Shown here piece after piece: positions 12,779-24,969 of a DNA stretch of 64,000 nt. The notes under the pieces are model-generated. The model ran no database searches, had not been told where the DNA came from, and saw nothing but the letters and a program-made list of their open reading frames with translations. Location of the stretch: the NCBI RefSeq assembly GCF_024713975.1, contig NC_091098.1:21707316-21771315 (forward strand), written 5' to 3'. The number at the start of each line of letters is the position of its first letter. The first letter of the stretch is position 1. This DNA comes from Paralichthys olivaceus. Lineage: Eukaryota; Chordata; Actinopteri; Pleuronectiformes; Paralichthyidae. The position numbers and the translations under genes were made by a program.

Positions 12779-12808
12779 ATGACAAGTCGAGGCCTCGGAC
12801 TAAATTAG
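12779..12808 (+). promoter_or_regulatory. uORF in the ilrun leader
   Basis: ATG at 12779 opens nine codons ending in TAG at 12806-12808, 40 bp before the ilrun start. A TCATGTGA E-box-type motif lies at about 12736-12743. The uORF matters only if transcription starts before 12779. Confidence 0.4.
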
Positions 12809-12848
12809 TAGCGTCGCCCCCCTCCGTGTCTGTCCGGGCGAATCCGCG

Positions 12849-15800
12849 ATGGAGGGCATGGAACTGGACCTGGACCTGGACCAGGAGCTCATGCAGAAAT
12901 TCAGCTGCATGGGAACCACGGACAAAGACATCCTGATATCGGAATTCCAGAGGCTGCTCGGGTTCCAGCTCAACCCCGCTGGATGCGCCTTCTTCCTGGA
13001 CATGACCAACTGGTGAGCCCGGGGACTCGCGTGGCCTGCGGTGCGCCTCTCGGTGTAGATACACCGCGCTAGCTAGCTTCTGGCGCCGCTGCTCCCGTCG
13101 TACAAGGTCACATCGTGAATAAAACAGCGATTAAAACCATCGTTATTAGTGTTTTCCTTCGCGGTGACACGCTGATTTACGTTAGCTGCGTAAACGTGGG
13201 GGCTGACAGCTGAATACGTTGTAGCAACGTAACCAGCTGAGTCAGTGTAGCTCCGACTCCTGATTTCCAGGGACGGACACAGTGCTGGCTAGTTAGCTCA
13301 GCAGGGTTTATTTCACAATAATCCAAGTCAACAACACAAGCTGGCATTAAAATGTCTGCGTTTATTTCGAATGGATGTAAACGAAAGTACATTTTAAGGG
13401 TGGGGGGGGGGGGTTCCTGGTTGCTGTGCGCTAGCTCGCTGCCTGCGCCACTTTAGCATCAAGCTAGCTCTGGAGTCGTCACGTCACTGGACTGACACTC
13501 GTGATTAAAATGTCTTTTCTCTAAAGATTTGGTTTATTTATATCGATCGACTACAGGAGACACCGATCGCTTCTGTTATCGACTAACACGTCGATCGCAT
13601 GATGATTGTCTCTGACGACAGCGAGGATCGCTTCGGTTGCGTAATATCGGAGACTCTCGGTAGTAATGTCCTCCCGAGGTGTGTGTGTGTGTGTGTGAGC
13701 CTGGTTAGTGTTGTACGTGCAGATCGCGTGTTAATGTGCAAGTCTTCACCTTGTTAGACTAATAGTTGATACCTGCAGCAGCTTGTACAGTGTCCCTGAG
13801 TGTCAACAAACACATCAGGTCATTCTGAGATCCTCCTTCCATGTTCATATCTTGTCAAGTGTGTGTGTGTGTATGGAAACCGAAAGATAAGATGGTCATG
13901 AATTGTCACATATAAATCATATATCTAGAAATTCAAACGAAATGGATGAAAGCAGCAACAAAGGAGAAATAAAAGAAACAAACAATTAAAGGTACAGTTT
14001 GTAGAATTTAGTGATATCTAGTGTTGAAGTGTCGTGTTGCAGCTGAACACCCCTCTCCTCACCCTCTCCTTCCAAACATGAGAAAGAACCTGTGGAAGCC
14101 TCCAGTTGTCATTAAAACTCAAAAGGTGTTTAGTTTGTCCAGTCTGTACTAAACATGGCGGCCTCCGTAGAGAGGACCCCTTCGATGTAGTATTGGAATA
14201 TAAAGGGCCTTTTCTAGGCTAAAGAAAACTACAGTTCATTCAATTTAGATGAAATGAACTAATGAAAACATCATGAGGATTATTCTACATTAAATTTCTG
14301 CTAATACTTCCTTTTCAACTAAATCGTACACACTGGACCTTTAAAATGAAGATGTGACAGCTTATTTTTCATTCATCAACCAAACCAAACAATTTTAAAT
14401 GCAAAAGCATCTCAAATCTTGAATGCAAAGGAGCAGAAAGAAGAATTATCTTATATGATCTGGCCATTTTTCACAAGACATTAATTAACAAAGCAAATAA
14501 TTAAAACCATTTAAAAGTTAAGATAGCTGTAGGCCAACACAGTCCCTCACATCCCTCTATTAGTTCCTAAGTTTCAATTCATTTTCAATCCATTTAAAGC
14601 AGCTCACAAAATGATTTACCTGCCAAACTGTACTTTAAAGGTTTCGCAAACAATTGTTTTAATCGCTTTTTGGTTTTTGGAGAGGGAAGTTGTTGACACA
14701 TACTGTTTCATCTCTTTCATAAATACAAAGAATTAGGCTTTTTTCTTTGTTGGTGAACTTACAGAGGAGCAGGCTGTGGGCAGTGCTGTAGACTGCCTGT
14801 AGTAGAATCACGTGATGTTGTGTAATAGCTCCTCTGCAGCGGGCTGGCTAAAAATAAAAACCACTGGTTTATGGAGGAGCAGCACGTCAGGGAAGCTCCT
14901 CGTCTGCATCTCGTCTGCAGACATCTTAGCTGTGGTTGCCCTCAGTATTATGCATTTGGATCAGTCAACATGCTGCCATGAATGATTTACTGTAGTGGGT
15001 ATTGTACAAATCAGAGTCACACTAATAATAACATCACTGTCACTAGAAGAATATTTCTATTTTTCCAGAGATCCAGGTACTCAAAGGCCCGGGGCACTAC
15101 TAGAGTCTTTCAAAGGCACAAGTGCGCTCTTGTTGTTTCCACCATTCAGAGCTAAAAGAGCTACATTCAATAACTGAAGCTTCCATGCTGCTTTACAGTA
15201 GCTAAGAGATATGCTAAGAGATATGCTGCATGGGAATTGTATGCATGACATTCGTGTTTTTGTCTTATGAGTTTGTTAATAAAATATGTTAGTTTAACAA
15301 AACAAGTCATTTGAAGATATCAGCTTTGATCCTAATCAAATTATAAAATGCTTTTTGTTACTTCTAAATATTTATAGATCAAACAGTCAATCAAAACAAA
15401 ACAGATAGAAGGTTAATTGATAATTAAAATAATCCTGCATGTTGTTATATAATGCTAACAAAATGTGTTTTATTTTCTTGGTTAAAATTATGAATTAAAT
15501 GTCCACACTCTGTATGGATCCCATATTTGGCCTAAGCTCATTCGTAACTGTGCAGTTATACTTTACTTAAGATCTGGACTGATCCCCTCGATCTCTGCCT
15601 TCTGTTGTCTCAGGAATTTACAGGCAGCCATCGGAGCCTACTATGACTTTGAGAGTCCCAACATCAGTGCGCCGTGCATGTCCTTGGTGAAGGATGTGAC
15701 GATCGGTGAGGGCGAATCAGTTCCACCTGACACAGCTTTCACAAAGACCTGGAGGATACAGAACACAGGTAAGTCTGCTGGATTAATGATGTAACACCGA

Positions 15801-17780
15801 GCTAATTCTACATCTAAATGTAAAACAACTGCACTCTCATGTCATGTTGAGTTCAGCAGAGTTGTGTGCTTGTTTTCAGGTGCAGAGTCGTGGCCTCCTG
15901 GGGTTTGTCTGAAATATGTGGGAGGAGATCAGTTTGGTCACGTGAACATGGTGGTGGTGAGATCTCTGGAACCGCAGGAAATGGCTGATGTTAGTGTACA
16001 GATGCAGAGCCCTGTGTCTCCTGGCATGTATCAGGGTCAGTGGAGAATGTGCACAGCTACAGGACTATACTTCGGAGGTGAGGACAGCAGCCATCACACC
16101 ACAGAATTATTGCTTCTCAGTAGACATGTATGATAAAGAACGGTATGTAGTATCAAACTCAAATTAAACTAAAATGTACTTATTGAAAAGCAAGAGAGAC
16201 AAAGTATATATAAGTACCTCAATGCCATTGGTTTGTAAAGTAACATTGAAGTTACCAAGACAGTGCAGCTCCCATCATCATTAAAGGTTGTCATCCTGAC
16301 TTTTGAGCTCCCAGGCTTATTGAGCCATCTTTTTATTATTATAAGTCAACATGCAGATGAATGCAGCCAAGTAGCATTAGGGAGCAGTCATCATTTAAGA
16401 TTAACTACCAGATAATACCGTATGCATTCACTGCAGTGCAAACTGCAGTACGATAGGCCACTATTAACACTCACAAATTCAATTAAGAGCCATTAATTCA
16501 CTGATTCATGTCATCCTACAAATTCAACATGTATGATGGATCCTAACAGGAAGTCCCTCAGGACTCGCCCAGTTACAAATTTAGCAGTGGGGGGATAAAT
16601 TCTACTTAACCTTAATATTTAATTCGGTGTTCATAGCGATAATTCATCACCTAACACCATCAGTGTCTTAGTGGCTTTAAGAGAAAAATAGAACCAGACA
16701 CCTCGAGCACTAATAATATCCAAGGATTTCTGAGATGTGTGGTCTATTCACATGATACGTATCTTTTTTTCGTCCTTCTGCTGGTTAATGTAACCTTTGG
16801 GGTTTTTGTTTCTCTTGACAGATGTGATCTGGGTGATCCTGAGTGTGGAGGTCGGAGGCCTCCTCGGCGTCACACAGCAGCTCTCCTCTTTCCAAGCTGA
16901 GTTCAACACCCAGCCTCACCGCAGCCTGGAAGGAGACTACAACCCCTTCGCCTCGCCAGAGAAAAGCAAGTGCCCCAACAGCAACAACAACAGCCTCCAT
17001 GATGACAGCGGTCACCGGGTCGAGGAGGAACATTGGCAGGGAAACCCAAACCAGCAACAGCAAGATCAGAACGGACTTTCACACAACTCTGTGGATCTAG
17101 TAGCAAACAGTCTACAAAGCAATCTATCAGTAGTCTCTTATAACCAGGTAAGATATGATCATAGAGGAGAACATATTGAATCAGGGTCAGGGACTTTCTT
17201 CTTTTCTTATGTTGTTTCATATTTCTATAAAATAAAGTGAAAGATTAAATTCAAAACCTGAATTAAAAAAATAATCTATAAAACATTAGTTAGCTAGCAA
17301 TGCAAACTCATCACTCTGCATTTATCTAAATCAATATGTGTATATTTTCCAATAGAAATATGCTGTTTTGTGTTAAAGTAAAACACAAGATGAAAATATT
17401 AAGGTATTATACAACTAATAGTCCAACAAACATTACATTTTTATAATTAATCTATTGATTATTTTCTTAATAGATCAATGTTATGGTCTATAAAAGTGAT
17501 GTACTGTCAAAGAAACAACTGAAATGAGGAATCAATAATCAAAATAGTTGCTCATTAACTCTCCTTCTACGAACTAATCATTACAGCTCCACAGTCAAGA
17601 TTTTGACCGCACAAAAAACAAAAGATTTAAATGTGTGCATGTATATATGTTCAGATCTGAGCCACTGTAAAGTCTCATTTAATCCATGTCCTTCTCACCC
17701 TGCAGCGTTACTATCTGTGCTTTAACCTTTTCCCTTCCTTGCAGGGTATACAGGAGTCCTACCCTTTTGGGCACTCCTAA
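12849..17780 (+). CDS. ilrun: ILRUN (inflammation and lipid regulator with UBA-like and NBR1-like domains; C6orf106)
   Basis: Coding exons 12849-13012, 15614-15768, 15880-16077, 16822-17147 and 17745-17780 join in phase to 292 residues, close to the human length of 298. Residues about 20-70 form the UBA-like domain (KDILISEFQRLLGFQLNP, then the second half across the exon 1/2 junction). Residues about 75-190 form the NBR1-like FW/Ig-like fold (FTKTWRIQNTGAESWPPG, SPGMYQGQWRMCTATGLYFG). The C-terminus is a disordered, N/Q/S-rich tail. In mammals ILRUN acts in the nucleus and cytosol, binds IRF3 and p300/CBP, lowers interferon and TNF transcription, and has been tied to lipid traits. The start is the first ATG in frame with the UBA-like region. 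The last coding exon adds only 11 residues (GIQESYPFGHS). Confidence 0.97.
13986..14344 (+). repeat. Full-length TTAA-flanked MITE, 'AGGTCCAGTGTGTA' family
   Basis: About 359 bp bounded by TTAA at both ends (13986-13989 and 14341-14344). The imperfect terminal inverted repeats run about 26 bp: TTAAAGGTACAGTTTGTAGA on the left and, read inward from the right, TTAAAGGTCCAGTGTGTACG. No coding capacity. It lies in ilrun intron 1. The TTAA target site fits piggyBac-type mobilisation. Confidence 0.8.
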
Positions 17781-20200
17781 ACCATGGGACTTGTAACAGT
17801 GCAGCAGCACTAAACCGTACCTCCAGAGTTTGTCACCCCCATAAGAGAAAGAAGAGGCTTTATCAGATGCTGCTGGAGATTCAAAAACACTTTATGCAAA
17901 GTCCAGCTCCACTTTGAGGAACCAGAGGCTGACGCTCCTGACATGCAGCTCAACTAACATCCCACACCCACTGTATGCACGTGTGAATGCTAAGTTAAAA
18001 ATGAGTGCTATGAGTCTTTTGAGTGATTTCTTTTTTTCTTTTTTTTTTAGTTGTCAGAGTGCAAATGAAATGACGATGACAGGATATATTTGTGAAGTTT
18101 AGTGTATAAGTAGTGTGTGTGTGCATTGTGCAACCTGAAAGACTTTGGAGGAAAAGCCATTTATTTTGCCAACTGATTCTCCAGTTTCTGCTCTGACTCT
18201 TCAAAAAAAAAAGTTCATTTCTGAATCAGTTCCCTTTAACTAAATCTAATAATATAAGTTTCTCTTAAACTAACCATTGGATATCATCATTTACTTTTCA
18301 TCTTATTCATTTAGTATACACATTTTATTTTTTGAGAAGGGGAACGGCTACATCCTCCAGAGATATATCTAAGGCTCATTTAAAAGCCAGTCGGTTTTTA
18401 TCAGTGTTTTTTCAACATGACTTGTTCATTTATGGGGAAAAAAATTCTATGCTATTATTGTACCTGCAGTGATATTTCCCTCCAGTTGAGGGAGTCAGCA
18501 ATCTAACACGAAGACACAAGATCTGAGAAACAGAATATATTTTATATTTATAACATGGCTCCTATGATTTGGGGAAGCTTAATCTCAATTATTTTACAGA
18601 AACATTATTTTCTAAAGCTAGAATTAAGAGCAAGGTAAACTAGACTATAATGAAAAGTAATCTGATTTGGTATGAAAGGTTTTTAAAACAGGAATTATAG
18701 ACTCATTGCTGACACTTGGATAATACATATCTATATAACATTAGAGGAATATTAGCAGAGTATTCATTATTGCAGTATTAGAGGTTCCCCCAGTCATTGT
18801 CTTGACAAAAGATATAGTTGAATTTTACATGCTTGAATTAAATTATAACTAAAATAAGAAGATAAATGACGATGATGCTATAAGACACTGAATATAAATG
18901 GTGGTAAATACACACAGTCACATCACACCATGAATACATTTTTTTTTTTTGTTGCCCCGCTTTGAATTTTCATTTTAAATCTGTCTTGGACTTTTTATCA
19001 CGTTAAGTTGAATGTATCCGATGAATGTAGACGTTTTTGGAGACATTCATTTTCCCAAAGATTTTACATTGTAAATTTTTAATGAACTGGCTGTTTTATG
19101 AGTGTAATTATTATTCTGCATTTTCTCGTCTCTTGTTACAATTATTCTTGGGATTCTTTGAAGACGCATTGGAAAAATTTAACCTGTTTTTTTTTTTTTA
19201 TTATGGCATAAACGTAACATCAGTAAAATTAAAAAAATACAATATCATGTTTTGTTTTGGAATTGTTACGGCTTTACTTACTTGCACTATCAAGCTGATC
19301 TATGCACTGAGTAAGGTGACCTCCATTGGAAAGGTCTGTGCGTATTGTCCTCCTCCACGAGTACAGTTAAGTCCTGAAGGGTTTATCAACTCTGTGATTT
19401 TATCTGTCATCCAGAGCCACAGTGTTAGAACACCCTTCTATGAAGGAGCTAACTGTCGGCTCCAGGGTTACATAGCTCTCACGGTGTGGCGATAACAGCC
19501 CCATGCTACATCTGTCAGGAACCTTTGGGCTCTTTGTTGTTTCACAGAATGTTTTATGTTCCCTGTCCAATTGAGAAATGATTCTCTCCACTGTCAGTGT
19601 CACTTCATCAAGTGCTTAGTGCATTTTGTGAGTGTGATGTCTCTGTCTAAAGTTTCTACTGGCCAGATTGCAGAATGGATCAGTTGGCATTAGACTATTA
19701 AAACAGCACATTTGTAAGAGTGAGGAAGTGCAAACAGATGAACAAATGAAAGCTTGTTTCCTGTATGGATGTCTGGTGAATGTTTGTATGATTAAATTAT
19801 CACTGAAAACTGAAATGATGGGATTTTGTGTCATGTTTGTGCGACAGCTTTGGTTCACACTTACCAGGACGGAAAATAGCTTAATATTTCCACCACCACT
19901 AAAACATAAAATCTTGCTATTTGAAATGTGTAATTTGTGTTGCAGAAATGACTTCATGTTACTGGTTTCACCAAATGTACCTGGGCACAGTGATGCATTT
20001 TATTTTATTGTAACTGGGAATTTCCTGTTTAAGCAATTTATACATACATACAATTATCTGTCCAATATATGATTAAACTTGGAATTAATCAGGTTTCCAT
20101 GCACTTGCTTTGCCGTTTTAAGGATAAACAAACATTCAAATTAACGTGAAAAGCACAATAGAAGACACCACTCAATAAAAATATATTCTCTGTTTTATAG
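17781..20200 (+). other. ilrun: ilrun 3' UTR (probable)
   Basis: There is no gene between the ilrun stop and about 20.2 kb. The first canonical AATAAA in this stretch is at 20174-20179. ILRUN transcripts in other vertebrates have long 3' UTRs, so one of about 2.4 kb is plausible. The region is AT-rich with several homopolymer T tracts. The open frames in it have no family resemblance. Confidence 0.5.
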
Positions 20201-21689
20201 ACAGCATTAATGTGTTGTGCAGCACTTGAGGGCTCAGTTGACATTTACTGCCTGTTCTCTTTCTCATCACCTTTTACATGCAACAAAAACAAATATAAGG
20301 GTGATGACAGAACTCGAAGTTCAGAGACACTGGATGGACAGTGGATGCACTGAAAGCTCACTTTTTTGCATCGCTGGAATCAGATTACATGTTAGCCTGG
20401 AGGTGTACTGGTCAAATGCTGCAAGCAGCCCCTCAAAGGGGCACCTGCATTTTTTAGGGGCTATTGAACCTGTCAACGTCTCCAGCGGCAGCAGCAGCAG
20501 CAGCAGCCTCCTGCAGATCTGCCTGAGGCGGCAGCACTTTTATTCACTTGCTCTGGCTGAATTTTACATGTAAATGTGTCCGTGCAAAAGAAAGACGAAG
20601 GCAGCACAGTATGAGCGAGATTATCTTATGAAAGACTCACTGCAATTATCCAACCGACTAAACACTTGTTGTGGTTCAGGCAGAAGTGTGACCCTTAGCT
20701 CATTTTTAACTTTCTCAATCAAGGCTAAAAACTCACAGAGCAGCTTTTTTAAATTGCCATTCTACAATATTCAGGAAAGCCCTTGAAAGATGATTTATGT
20801 GGGTGGATACTCCAGCTGCAGCTCTTTGGAATATTTCCACACAATCACATAAACATTACTGTTTAGTTTAAGCAAACATTTACTCACTCGCACTTTCTCG
20901 TTCCCTCTCTCTATCTCTCGTACTCTCTCTGTGGACCAGTTATTCAACTTTTTTGCAAATCGTTTTCCACCTTTGAAACAACCATCTCTTGAGAAGGTTT
21001 ATTGATATCTCACCGATGTTATGATACATGCTCCAGATCCCATGTATCCTCAGCCAGAGAAAGTCAAAGCCCACAAAATACACACTAACCTCACCATCCT
21101 GACAAAGGCCATTTGTCACTGTCCATATAATCGCCTCTGTCCCACAGAGGTAATCTACAAAAGAGCCAGATGTGGATGATATGTCAAGAAGTTTCAGAAC
21201 ATTTCTACACCATGAAAGTTCACTTTAATCTTCCTCTGTCTTCAAGGGAATTGAAAATCTATAATATGCAAATGCTGAGCTAATCCTCAGTGACGTATAA
21301 AAACCTGCCTGATAAAGTTTGATGAAACATTTTCTGCAGAGTTTCCCAGTTGTTTTTATGTTAAATACAAATTGCATGAATTATTCCCCACCTCATGGTG
21401 AACTCTGACTCAATTTCCAGCAGATCAGATTAGATAAAATAAGAGTTCACTACAGAGTATATTTAAATTCCCCCATAAAATGGAATAAGCTCCTTAGAAA
21501 CTGCCTCTCTTGAAAATGACACCAAACACTATAGGTGCCCTCACAGCTTCTCCCCCAGGCTGTTCAGGCCCAGTCTGTCAAGACTCACCAAGTTTGTTTA
21601 CTTAAGGAACAAGTGAAAACTGCCCCAAGTCATTATTAAATAAGCACTTACAGCAAACTCCCTCATTGAGACACACCCTTTCTTTCAGA
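20201..21689. other. Intergenic region, ilrun to spdef
   Basis: No gene, RNA gene or clear repeat was recognised. A short CAG-type run (about 20485-20510) and pyrimidine-rich tracts (around 20890-20930) are the only visible structure. Confidence 0.5.
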
Positions 21690-21941
21690 AGTGATATGTC
21701 ACAAAGGCTCTGTGTCCAAAGTAAGTGCTACTGCTGCGAGTCAAACGAGGTGTCTCAGTGGCTGGAGAGAACTGAAGCGATCCAGCTCTGAGGTGCTGGT
21801 GGGAGAAGAAACGTACGGTGCATCCTCACCTGAGGACGAGAGTCCCAGTCTCCTGAGGACCTGGAGATTCAGTTCACACTTCAGGCAGAAGGGAGAAGAA
21901 GCCTCAGTTCCCTGAAGCAACTTTATTCAAACTCTAACAAG
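21690..21941 (+). other. spdef: Possible non-coding first exon of spdef
   Basis: A GC-richer island in AT-rich DNA ends at a strong donor (AACAAG|GTAAGAC, exon end 21941). It lies 3 kb upstream of the spdef start on the same strand. A weak acceptor (CTTTCTTGTTCAAG, about 24948-24960) precedes the spdef ATG and could receive it. No transcript evidence is available. Confidence 0.3.
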
Positions 21942-22089
21942 GTAAGACTTTCATGATGAGGCCAATACTGCTCCAAATATCTACTTTTACTTATATGATG
22001 GAAGCCACCTGTCAAAACTGCCTCCTCTTCTGTTACCAGTAGTAGAAGATGGATGCAGTTTATCTAACAGAGCAAAAGTAGAAATGGTT

Positions 22090-22260
22090 TGTATTTAAAT
22101 AAGCGTTTTTCTAGTCTTGATGACCACTCAAAGCACTTTACAGTACAGTTTGCCATTCACACACACATTCATACAGTGCATCTATTAGCAGCATTGTTCA
22201 TCATAAATCATGACCCAGTCTGACTCAAGTCAGTTGATGACATGTCACGAAAGTGTCACC
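22090..22260 (+). repeat. Dispersed fish repeat, 'GACCACTCAAAGCACTTTACA' type remnant
   Basis: TTTTCTAGTCTTGATGACCA, then CTCAAAGCACTTTACAGTAC, then CCATTCACACACACATTCAT follow the order of a common teleost repeat. Degenerate and short. Confidence 0.5.
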
Positions 22261-23119
22261 GTCCATATCTTATAGAGGAAGTCTCCAAAACACCCGGGGT
22301 GACTGATTAGTGAGGTAGTTTGAGAGGATTTACATAACATGGAAATTTGCTTTTAGCTTTCTCAACACTTTGCTGATTCTCTAATGATGCAACAACTTGT
22401 TTCTGAGAGCTGATCATGTCATGGTTTATAAACAGTTTGTGCAAATGGATCTGGGAAAAACCAATTAGCATCAGGTATAAATACTGTGATGTAAGATCAT
22501 TTCTATTCACTGTAATAAATATCATAAAGTTCCTTTATAGTGACATTATCTTGTTAGTGACACGACAGCGTTTCCTGTTGTGAAAAAGACAGATTTGGAA
22601 AAACATCACAACAAATAAAAGTTGTGCTTTCACAGACTTGATAAAAAAAACTTAATCTGCAGTTTTATGTTGTGGCTTTAAATATTTTGGACTTTAGACG
22701 AAGAGTTTTTTTTTTATCATTTACATTATTAGTTTTTTATTCAAATATTCAGTTGCATAAAATGAAAATACTTTCCTCAAAATTGTAAATAAGTACACTT
22801 TTAATTACATGTACTTATACTCAACAACTTTTCTCTCATTATTATTGTTACTGTATTGCACTGTGTTTATTATTATACAGCAAACAACCCCTATGTGTGA
22901 TCCAAAAATAATTGTGCTATTTATTAGTATAACTAAGTATTTCAACTACAACTGACGATAGATGAACATGGGTGATTATTTAGGATTCTGGATTTTCTCT
23001 CTCTCTCTTTAACAATCCACTCCGAACTGAAACAAACACACACATGCACTCGCACAGGCTCATTCACATAGCCCCACATGTATAGATAGAGGTGTGATAT
23101 TAAGCCACGGTTCTACATT

Positions 23120-23210
23120 TTTAAAAGGTCTCGACCTCACTGTGTAAAGAACCTTGAGATAATGTATATCAGCATTACAAAAATACAATTTAATTGAACT
23201 TAATTATTTT
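23120..23210 (+). repeat. Retroelement 3' tail remnant ('CCTTGAGATAATGT...AATTGAA')
   Basis: Sequence around 23145-23207 contains GTAAAGAACCTTGAGATAAT and an AATTTAATTGAACTT end. This is the pattern of fish LINE/SINE tails that finish in ATTGAA repeats. Confidence 0.45.
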
Positions 23211-24290
23211 GTCCAAAGAACTGTGGACCGAGTGAAACACAAGGAGCAGTGAACAAACTTTTCATATCGACCGAATGCCTCTCATATCAGACTGACTGCA
23301 ATCTAACAAGGTTTTAAACACTGCAGCAAAAGCCTACAAATAAAAGGCTTGATTTCATGAGAATAATGCTTTCATTTGAGCAGTGCACACACACACACAC
23401 ACGCAGATCAGGCGTTCGTTTTAGAAAAAAAAACGTAACCTGGACGAGCAAGTTTCTGTCAGAGCTTAACATCTTAACAGCTAATGCCTGCAGGCGAGAA
23501 AAAACTAGAGAGGTGGACGTGTGTCGTGACATCACAGCATAATTACAACAGTGTCTTCTTTTGGCATTAAATAACGTACAATATAAATGCTGGTGTCAAT
23601 AGACTTTTAAACAATATATATATATATTTATATTTTGTTCTAAAGAAAACTCCACTGTCTCTCAGTGTTTACCGAGAGATAAGCTGTAAATAATAATGTA
23701 ATGTACCTTCGTGTGACACTGACATGCTTCACATCAAATACAAGCAAACATTAGCAAAAATGTACACTCAGCTTTAAAAGAAACATATTTAAATGTTTTT
23801 TGTATGTTTGTTTTTGAAAGATTTCTCCTAGTAGAAACTCAAACATGTTGTATTTAGTTTTGTTGCAGATGCATAAAATTATAGTTGCATGTCGTACCAC
23901 TCCAAGACTGCTGATCTGTTCTCTTACTCACTGTACAATGCACATTCCAGCTACTTATCAAGTTCGATGTGTCCCACCCTGTAAGCCTTATCACGCTCCC
24001 CTTTGTGTTTAACTTGAGATCCATCCTGACGACCTGATGATATTTTCTTTTTTTAAAGGAATGGCTGTTACAACGTAAAAGCAGCCAAATAAGATTTTAA
24101 TGTAATAACTAACAAACACAATTCAAGAGTTTGATCTTCTTCTTTATCTGTATTTATGAACTGGGGGTGGAGCAGATTGATATCAATGAGTCACGTTGAA
24201 CGATAATGGAAGAAAGGGTCAGAATTTGGTCCCTGCTGAACTCATTTGACCTGAAAGTTTGAACATATAGATTCATGAGAGCATCTGGAA

Positions 24291-24659
24291 TTAAACGTCC
24301 AGTGTGTCCAGATTTAGGTGAAAGGGAACTATTGTAAAATATTTAATGTAGAATAATCCTCATGATGTTTTCACGAGTTTGTTTCATCTAAATTATATGA
24401 ATTGTAGTTTTCTTTACCCCAGAAAAGGCCCCTTATATTCAAATACTTTATATTTACATGGAGGGGCCCCTCTCTACGGAGGCTGCCATGTTTTTACATT
24501 AGTCCAGACAAACTAAACACCTTTTGAGTTTTATGACAGCTGAAAGCTGCCACAGGTTCTTTTACATGTTTGTAAGGAGAGGGTGAGGTGAGGGTTGTTC
24601 AGCTACAACATGCAATTTCAACTCTAGATATCACAAAATTCTACACACTGTACCTTTAA
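24291..24659 (-). repeat. Full-length TTAA-flanked MITE, opposite orientation, just upstream of spdef
   Basis: About 369 bp between TTAA 24291-24294 and TTAA 24656-24659, in the opposite orientation to the copy at 13986. It shares the same internal blocks (AAAGGCCCCTT, TCTCTACGGAGGC, AACACCTTTTGAGTT, GGAGAGGGTGAGGTGAGGG). It ends 310 bp before the spdef start codon. Confidence 0.8.
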
Positions 24660-24969
24660 AACAGACTAGTGGTGTGTTAAAACACTTGGAGGGACAAACA
24701 ATGGCCTCAGTGGATTTAACTGTCACAAAGATTCCAGTTTGCTTAGCTGGGATAAGCGATCCCTTGTTTCAAAGTAAGTTCCAGCTAAGTAAATATTACA
24801 GAACAAATGTCAGGTTTACTTTAGGATTACTCCTGTTTGGATATGTGTCAGAACCACATCAGTGCCACTCTGTCTCACAAGAGAATGTTACTGTTCAACG
24901 GGGAAAATATCTGACACCAATGACCAACATGTCTGAAAACCGCTGCTTTCTTGTTCAAGGAGCCTGAGC

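Noticed and set aside
16785..17240. Three alternative frames overlapping ilrun exon 4
   Set aside because: They are shadows of the real exon, which is fixed by phase and the DVIWVILSVE similarity.
17995..20786. Several 70-150 residue frames in the ilrun 3' region
   Set aside because: AT-rich, low-complexity translations without family resemblance, lying before the first AATAAA of ilrun.
24674..24967. 97-codon frame directly upstream of spdef on the same strand
   Set aside because: It ends two bases before the spdef ATG, has no family resemblance and abuts a MITE. It is better explained as intron or leader.
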